A DNA stretch of 13,850 nucleotides from positions 1 through 13,850 of the forward strand of contig QGVC01000057.1 in NCBI GenBank assembly GCA_003242645.1. Reading direction: 5' to 3'. This stretch comes from Pseudomonadota bacterium (GTDB taxonomy: Bacteria; Pseudomonadota; Alphaproteobacteria; Rhizobiales; Hyphomicrobiaceae). Positions within the stretch are counted from its first letter, which is position 1, and each line of letters begins with the position of its first letter. Made by a program: the position numbers and the translations under genes. Under the pieces are notes generated by a model. It was not told where the DNA came from. It saw nothing but the letters and a program-made list of their open reading frames with translations, and did no database searches. Positions 8,924-13,850 of this stretch are shown one piece after another.

Positions 8924-9014
8924 GGCGCCCCATGGGCGCGTGCAGCTGGCAGTTGAGGTCGCTACCACCCCTATCCAGCTGCTCCGGCGCCCCAGTTTGC
9001 AAGCCGTTCAACGC

Positions 9015-9791
9015 TCACCCCAGCATGTTCGTGTCGCCGCAGACCGAGATGGCCTGGCCGGAAATCGTGCGCCCGCGGGGACTTGCTACGAACACCACCA
9101 TGTCCGCCAGCTGCTGTGGGGTCACGTATTCCTTCAAGGATGTGTACTGCAGCATGTGCTGCTCCTGCTCCTCGAAGGAAACGCCCCGCTGCTTGGCCTT
9201 GGCCTCGATCACGCGGCGGATGCGGTCACCCGCCACCAGGCCGGGGAGCAGGGCGTTTGCGCGGATGCCAAAGGGCCCGAGCTCCATCGCAATCGTCTTG
9301 GTAAAGCCGATGACGCCCCATTTGGCTGCTGCATAGGGCGAGCGCAGGGGGAAGCCGTGCTTACCCGCCTGCGAGGAAAGGTTCATGATGCTAGGGTTCT
9401 TGCTCTTCTTGAGGTGCGGCACGGCCAGCCGCACGCAATTGAACTGCCCCGTGAGGTCCACCGCGATGCAGCGATCCCACTCCTCCGGATCGATCTCCTC
9501 GACGCGGCCGGTGGGGCCGGCGATGCCGGCGTTGTTGACGAGGCAGTCGAGACCGCCGAGCGCCTTCAATGCCTCATCGAACATGACGGCGACCTGAGCC
9601 CGGTCGGCCACATCGCAAACGCTCCAGGTAATCTGCGGATCGGTTTTCGAGAGGGCCTCAAGTGCAGCCCGGTCGATGTCGCAAACGTGGACCTTGGCCC
9701 CCTCTCGGATGAACGCGCGCGCAATCTCCAATCCGATTCCCGCGGCCCCTGCCGTCACCAGCACCCGCAAGCCCTCGATCTGCATATCCAT
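9015..9791 (-). CDS. Short-chain dehydrogenase/reductase (classical SDR)
   Basis: A cytoplasmic NAD(P)-dependent oxidoreductase of 258 aa, typical classical SDR length. The Rossmann fold has the cofactor glycine motif TAGAAGIG (13-20), an acidic residue at the end of the second strand (VCDID, 36-40) that favours NAD, NNAG (86-89), and the catalytic S140 and YAAAK (Y153, K157). The family has too many substrates to name one from sequence. The ATG at 9791 has AAAGG eight bases upstream and a stronger GGAGG at 13; the ATG at 9785 is equally possible. It is divergent from a lambda-crystallin-type hydroxyacid dehydrogenase with 114 bases between them, which suggests shared control and perhaps a sugar-acid or hydroxyacid pathway. 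Confidence 0.92.
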   Translation of the reverse strand: MDMQIEGLRVLVTAGAAGIGLEIARAFIREGAKVHVCDIDRAALEALSKTDPQITWSVCDVADRAQVAVMFDEALKALGGLDCLVNNAGIAGPTGRVEEIDPEEWDRCIAVDLTGQFNCVRLAVPHLKKSKNPSIMNLSSQAGKHGFPLRSPYAAAKWGVIGFTKTIAMELGPFGIRANALLPGLVAGDRIRRVIEAKAKQRGVSFEEQEQHMLQYTSLKEYVTPQQLADMVVFVASPRGRTISGQAISVCGDTNMLG

Positions 9792-9905
9792 GATACGAGC
9801 CTTTCCTCCGCCTATGATCTTGCCCCGTTTTCATTATTGCATGGGGTGGTTAGCTTGAGCCACCGTGGACTCAAGCAGCGCACGGAACGACAGGAGAGGA
9901 AACGC

Positions 9906-10844
9906 ATGCCGAAGGTGGCGATAATCGGGGCCGGCTTGATCGGTCGAGCCTGGGCGATGGTGTTCGCCCGAGCCGGCTGGGATGTGGCCGTGTGGGATGG
10001 CGTTGAGGGCGTAGCAGCGAAAGCCCTGGAACTCATCTCGCAAGGTCTCGCGGACCTCAAACGCCACGAGCTGATCGATGACCCTGAAGCTGCCGCGCGC
10101 CGCGTTCGTGCTGCTCAGAGCTTCGAGGATGCTCTATCCGGAGCCGATCTCGTCCAGGAGAACACGCCCGAAACGCTCGAAATGAAGCGCGAGATATTCG
10201 CTCGTCTCGACGCCGTGGCCGAGTCCAAGACTATCCTCGCCTCGTCGACCTCCTCGTTGGTCACTTCGCTTTATACGGAAAATTTGAAAGGCCGCAGCCG
10301 CTGCCTTGTCGCCCACCCGGTCAACCCTCCGCATCTCGTGCCGATCGTCGAGCTGTGCGGCGCTCCATGGACGTCGCCCGAGGTCATGCAGCGTGCGCGG
10401 GAGATCTATCGTTCTGTCGGGCAGGTGCCGATCCACGTAAAGCGGGAAGTCGACGGCTTCGTGCTCAATCGTCTGCAAGCAGCATTGCTCGCTGAGGCCT
10501 TCCGGCTCGTGGAAGAGGACGTCGTCACACCGCAGGATCTCGACGAGACGATCCGCAACGGCCTCGGCCTGCGGTGGGCCTTCATGGGGCCGTTCGAGAC
10601 TATTGAGCTCAATGCACCTGGTGGCATTCCGGATTACTGCCGGCGTTACAGCCCGTTCTTCCGCCGCCTCATAAACGATCAGCCGAAAGCTTCCGTTTGG
10701 GACGAGGACAAGACCAACGCGGTCGCCGCTGCTTGGGGCCCGACGCCGGACCCGCAGAAGCATGCCGCCAAGACGCGCTGGCGCGATGAGCAGCTCGCCG
10801 CGCTCGCAGCCCACAAGCGGAAGATGAAGCCCTTTTCTGAGTGA
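9906..10844 (+). CDS. 3-hydroxyacyl-CoA dehydrogenase-family protein, L-gulonate 3-dehydrogenase/lambda-crystallin type
   Basis: An NAD-dependent dehydrogenase of 312 aa whose best fit is the CRYL1 group (L-gulonate 3-dehydrogenase), with carnitine 3-dehydrogenase or another 3-hydroxyacid dehydrogenase as alternatives. The N-terminus is a Rossmann domain (VAIIGAGLIGRAWAMVFARA, residues 4-23, then D31). The catalytic region has SSTSSL (113-118), AHPVNPPHLVPIVEL with H137 and E149, and VDGFVLNRLQ with N188. The GLGLRWAFMGPFETIELNAPGG block near 237-258 and the tail WRDEQLAALAAHKRKM also resemble mammalian CRYL1. AGGAG and GAGGA at 9892-9900 place the start firmly at 9906, although the frame stays open upstream to 8940. 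The end is followed by a 140-base gap to the facing ligase gene. Confidence 0.9.
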   Translation: MPKVAIIGAGLIGRAWAMVFARAGWDVAVWDGVEGVAAKALELISQGLADLKRHELIDDPEAAARRVRAAQSFEDALSGADLVQENTPETLEMKREIFARLDAVAESKTILASSTSSLVTSLYTENLKGRSRCLVAHPVNPPHLVPIVELCGAPWTSPEVMQRAREIYRSVGQVPIHVKREVDGFVLNRLQAALLAEAFRLVEEDVVTPQDLDETIRNGLGLRWAFMGPFETIELNAPGGIPDYCRRYSPFFRRLINDQPKASVWDEDKTNAVAAAWGPTPDPQKHAAKTRWRDEQLAALAAHKRKMKPFSE

Positions 10845-10984
10845 GAGGCTTTGAAACTAGAAAGCCGGTTCTTCCAACCTAACCCTGTAGGGCAAGGCAT
10901 CGATCCACGTGAAACGTTCGGTCCGAGCCATTTCCGGCCAATGGCGGCTACCTGGGATCGTGACCGCCCAAGCAGACAGGAGCA

Positions 10985-12256
10985 CTACGCACCATCATCA
11001 ACTTGATCGAGGCTGAGCTCCAACTGAGATCGCGGCGGGGGCGTCGCCTCGCTTGTCGCCCAGCGCGGAGCGCGGGCGCAGAATTCGGCAATGTTGTGCT
11101 GCACGACCTGATGCAGCGAGCCCGTACGGGCGTATACGGCGCGTTGGCGCGTGGAACTGTTGCCTTCGGTCAAAATCCGCCGAAGAGTGGCGATGTAGGG
11201 CTCGTATCCGAGAGCCGCCACCTTGCCGGAAATCCGCTCACACCACTCGAGGATATCGTCGCGCAGCGGTTTTACGCTTCCATCAAGGTTGGTAACGAGC
11301 TTGGCATCGAGCCCGTAGCGCATGGCTCGCCACTTGTTCTCGCGTGCCAGCCATCGGGGTGGCGGCGGAACTCTTTCCAGCCAACTCGCGTGATCGCGGA
11401 ACCAATGCGCCAATGCATGGACGAAGGCCACCACAGCCAGGGTTTCCGACAGGCTCGCCAGCCCATCGCAGATCCGTATCTCCAGCGTACCCAGCGCTGG
11501 GCTTGGCCGAAGGTCCCACCAAAGATCCTTCAAAGATTGGATGGCGTTGCAGGCCTTGAGCGTGCTGCACAGCTGGCCGAATTCCTGCCAGGAATGCACG
11601 ACGTAGGGCTGCCCCGCCGTGGGTAGCGCCTCATAGGTGGTGGGCCGGCACGAGGCGAGCCCTGTGTCCTCACCTTGCCAAAACGGCGAGCTGGCTGACA
11701 GCGCCAGCAAGTGAGGCAGGAAGTGCAAGAAGAAGTTGTTGAACCGGATGCACTCGTCCCCGCTGCTCATCCCAAGATGCACGTGCATGCCGTAAACGGT
11801 CATGCGGCGCGTCAGCCACTGGTTCCGGTCGATGAGCTCGTTGTACCGAGGTGTGGGGGTGATGATACAGTCACTGTAGCGTGCGAAGGGATGGCAGCCT
11901 GTCGCTGCGAACGAGAGGCCAAGCTTATCGCCGATATCGTCAAGCCGATCGAGGACCTCCAATAGATCACGCCCGATCTCATGAACATTGGAGCATTTGC
12001 AAGAATTCACCTCGACGGTGCTGAGGTAGAACTCCTTCGTGATGCTTCTGAGATCACCAGCGCAGGCCAGCACGTCCTCGACTCGCGGCGTGAGATTGAG
12101 CGTCGTCGAGTCGATAAGCTGGAGCTCGATTTCCACGCCCAGGGTGAGCTGACCGCTCGACTTGAAAGCAATCAGGTCTTCACAGCCCGCGGCCGGACGC
12201 AGCGAAAGATGCTCGAGTATGGTTTCCAGCGGTGCCGTACGCCGAGATTCCACCAT
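10985..12256 (-). CDS. YbdK-type carboxylate-amine ligase (GCS2 family)
   Basis: A glutamate-cysteine ligase-like ATP-grasp-related enzyme of the GCS2 family (YbdK group), which in tests on relatives shows weak gamma-glutamylcysteine synthesis; the true substrate is unknown. Seen in order are LTLGVEIELQLID (38-49, with metal-binding glutamates 42 and 44), a STVEVN block, RRMTVYGMHVHLGM (150-163), DLWWDLRPSPALGTLEIRICD in two parts near 245-265, and ENKWRAMRYGLDA near 310. At 423 aa it is longer than E. coli YbdK (~370), with an extra N-terminal ~30 residues and a disordered-looking C-terminal tail. ATG at 12256 is chosen; a TTG at 12262 with GGAG five bases upstream is a serious alternative. 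It is divergent from the DUF488 gene. Confidence 0.88.
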   Translation of the reverse strand: MVESRRTAPLETILEHLSLRPAAGCEDLIAFKSSGQLTLGVEIELQLIDSTTLNLTPRVEDVLACAGDLRSITKEFYLSTVEVNSCKCSNVHEIGRDLLEVLDRLDDIGDKLGLSFAATGCHPFARYSDCIITPTPRYNELIDRNQWLTRRMTVYGMHVHLGMSSGDECIRFNNFFLHFLPHLLALSASSPFWQGEDTGLASCRPTTYEALPTAGQPYVVHSWQEFGQLCSTLKACNAIQSLKDLWWDLRPSPALGTLEIRICDGLASLSETLAVVAFVHALAHWFRDHASWLERVPPPPRWLARENKWRAMRYGLDAKLVTNLDGSVKPLRDDILEWCERISGKVAALGYEPYIATLRRILTEGNSSTRQRAVYARTGSLHQVVQHNIAEFCARAPRWATSEATPPPRSQLELSLDQVDDGA

Positions 12257-12680
12257 GCGCAACGGTGCTCCAAAGGCCGAGCGTGCAGAAGCTCCCCCGC
12301 CAGCTTAGAGCCAAGCAGGTCAAATCGGGGGGCAACAACGAGGCTTTGCCTCGGATAACCGCTTAATGAATGTACGGCAACCGCTCGAGGGGTTCCTGCT
12401 AAAGCGCAGCTGTGCCGACTTATGCCTCGAATTTGAAAATACGGCCCGATTCTAGCTAGATCGTGGCCAGTGACAATATAATCAGAGTTGTGCAAATCCC
12501 TGCTTGCTGAGCAAACCATCCACAACGCCGGGCGAGGCCGGCCGCCGTTACGAGGCTCGCGTCACCATTGGTCTGGCTTTCCGCTGCGTAACACCGGTGT
12601 TGCAGCAAGTGACGCATTTCTTGCTCCCCGGGCGTTACTCAAGGAGCAGCCGACGGGCACATCCGACAACTCATCCAACG
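12257..12680. other. Divergent intergenic region
   Basis: More than 400 bases separate the two divergent genes. A TATAAT at 12477-12482 could be a rightward -10 element, but the expected -35 position is poor. A tight CGAGGC-TTT-GCCTCG hairpin lies at 12339-12353. An AAGGAG near 12641 is too far (over 30 bases) from the DUF488 ATG to serve it. I see no protein gene or known RNA motif here. Confidence 0.4.
12339..12353. repeat. Perfect 6-base palindrome with 3-base loop
   Basis: CGAGGC-TTT-GCCTCG lies about 83 bases upstream of the YbdK-type gene. It could be an operator or an RNA hairpin in the ligase leader. Confidence 0.3.
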
Positions 12681-13214
12681 ATGCCACACGCGTTCTTCAC
12701 GATCGGCCACTCGAATCGCAGTGTGGATGAATTTATCGACCTGCTCAAAGAAGCCGAGATTGATCTCGTCGTTGATGTCCGCACCGTCGCCGGATCGCGC
12801 AGCAATCCGCAGTTCAACGCCGAAGCCTTACGGAAAGAGCTGGAAGAGAATCAGATCGGCTATGTGCATCTTCCGGCCCTCGGTGGGTTGCGAGGCAAGA
12901 GCCGAAGCGTTTCCCCTACGACAAATGCATTCTGGCAAAATGAAAGCTTCCGAAACTTTGCGGATTACGCAACTACGCCTCAGTTTCGGGAGGGGCTCAA
13001 GGAGCTGATGAACCTTGGCAAGCGGCACCGCGTCGCCATCATGTGTGCCGAGGCCGTCTGGTGGCGATGTCATCGCCGAATCATAGCGGATTATCTCCTC
13101 GCCGCGGGGCGAAAGGTGTTCCACATCATGGGGCCCGGTTCGATCAAACCAGCACAGATGACACCTGCGGCACGCCCAGGGCCTGACGATACGCTTATGT
13201 ATCCTGAACCTTAG
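12681..13214 (+). CDS. DUF488-family protein
   Basis: A 177-residue cytoplasmic protein of the DUF488 family, whose biochemical role is not established. The diagnostic elements are FFTIGHSNRSVDEFIDLL (5-22), DLVVDVRTVAGSRSNPQFN (28-46), GYVHLPALGG (60-69) and the probable active-site or metal region MCAEAVWWRCHRRIIADYL (121-139) with C122, E124, C130, H131 and R132. I chose the ATG at 12681 because family members begin just before the TIGHS motif. The frame is open back to 12504, but those 59 residues are arginine- and threonine-rich and unlike a domain. No good ribosome site precedes 12681, so translation may be leaderless-like or inefficient. A strong hairpin terminator begins 50 bases after its stop. 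Confidence 0.88.
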   Translation: MPHAFFTIGHSNRSVDEFIDLLKEAEIDLVVDVRTVAGSRSNPQFNAEALRKELEENQIGYVHLPALGGLRGKSRSVSPTTNAFWQNESFRNFADYATTPQFREGLKELMNLGKRHRVAIMCAEAVWWRCHRRIIADYLLAAGRKVFHIMGPGSIKPAQMTPAARPGPDDTLMYPEP

Positions 13215-13263
13215 CCGACCCCGCGAAGTCGACGAAACAGCCCTGGGCAAAGCGTACATACAA

Positions 13264-13297
13264 AAACGCCCCGGCAGGTCTCCTTGCCGGGGCGTTT
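13264..13297. terminator. Bidirectional intrinsic terminator (rRNA operon / DUF488)
   Basis: A 13-base GC-rich stem (AAACGCCCCGGCA with TGCCGGGGCGTTT) closes an 8-base loop. On the minus strand the stem runs into five T residues, giving a strong terminator for the leftward rRNA operon about 50 bases after 5S. On the plus strand TTTGTT follows, adequate to stop transcription from DUF488. Confidence 0.9.
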
Positions 13298-13345
13298 GTT
13301 GAATCTGTGAAGAGGGGATCTCGACGCTTCCTCACCCCTTCGTAG

Positions 13346-13461
13346 ACCTGGCAACGACCTACTCTCCCACGTCTTAAGACGTAGTACCATCGGCGCTGGG
13401 GCGTTTCACGGCCGAGTTCGGAATGGGATCGGGTGCAGCCACCCCGCTATAGTCACCAGGT
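13346..13461 (-). rRNA. rrf: 5S ribosomal RNA
   Basis: The minus strand carries the conserved 5S blocks, among them CCCGATCCCATTCCGAACTC, GCCGTGAAACGCC, GATGGTACT and GGGAGAGTAGGTC. The ends pair (ACCTGG with CCAGGT) to form helix I. Length is about 116 bases; exact ends are estimated from that pairing. The form is that of alphaproteobacterial, Rhizobiales-like 5S. Confidence 0.95.
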
Positions 13462-13605
13462 CGACGAAAGGGTGAAGGAGATGACTTCTGGATTCTAAGC
13501 ATTCCCACGCTCGTCCCGGGCGCGCAACGAGTCTGCGCGCGATCCCCTTTAGGGACCCCCGTCGCATCCAGCGATGCGACGGCCAGGATGAGCATTGCTT
13601 AATGA
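13462..13605 (-). other. 23S-5S internal transcribed spacer
   Basis: The 144-base spacer contains a perfect 10-base stem with a CAGC loop (CCGTCGCATC/GATGCGACGG, 13559-13582) and a CGCGC/GCGCG stem near 13521-13540. These probably guide RNase processing between 23S and 5S. Confidence 0.7.

Positions 13606-13850
<245 letters not shown>

Noticed and set aside
8823..9011. 62-codon minus-strand open frame over the tRNA
   Set aside because: It covers the tRNA-Gln gene and shows the familiar false peptide produced by translating a tRNA.
8940..9905. Upstream extension of the lambda-crystallin-like gene by 322 residues
   Set aside because: The extra sequence is the antisense of the SDR gene, and a strong ribosome site lies just before the ATG at 9906, where the Rossmann motif begins.

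Overview
The window looks like a stretch of alphaproteobacterial chromosome, probably of the Rhizobiales type. The basis is the GC-rich coding style, the form of the 5S and 23S rRNA sequences, an FNR/FixK-type regulator with a matching binding site beside an aa3-type cytochrome oxidase gene, and a beta-lactamase-fold persulfide dioxygenase. It holds thirteen protein genes that I support, one gene remnant, one tRNA, and the 3' end of a ribosomal RNA operon at the right edge. No transposase, phage gene or CRISPR array is visible.

Left part (1-4136): an unrecognised small protein gene is followed by a same-strand run of a nitroreductase-family flavoprotein, an RNase Z-like metallo-beta-lactamase protein and the RNA 3'-terminal phosphate cyclase RtcA. 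The last two are 3 bases apart. Directly downstream lies a decayed dodecin (flavin-storage protein) gene whose halves are in different frames. Facing this group is a Tan1-like THUMP-domain protein, an RNA-binding family known mainly from archaea and eukaryotes. Together this forms a compact RNA-end-processing and tRNA-related neighbourhood mixed with flavin proteins. It is the best candidate here for an undescribed functional unit.

Middle part (4410-8570): a complete cytochrome c oxidase subunit I gene is followed by a DUF2244 membrane protein that probably starts at a GTG overlapping the end of the oxidase gene. Both read leftward. Divergent from them is a four-cysteine FNR-type oxygen regulator, and between the two genes lies a near-consensus FNR box. 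Converging on the regulator is a persulfide dioxygenase gene whose promoter is covered by two adjacent palindromes, as expected for a sulfide- or persulfide-sensing repressor. The theme of this section is respiration and sulfide detoxification.

Right part (8570-13850): a hairpin-rich gap, tRNA-Gln(CTG), a divergent pair of a short-chain dehydrogenase and a lambda-crystallin/L-gulonate-dehydrogenase-like enzyme, then a YbdK-type carboxylate-amine ligase divergent from a DUF488 protein. A strong bidirectional hairpin terminator separates DUF488 from the leftward-reading rRNA operon, of which 5S, the spacer and the 3' end of 23S are present.
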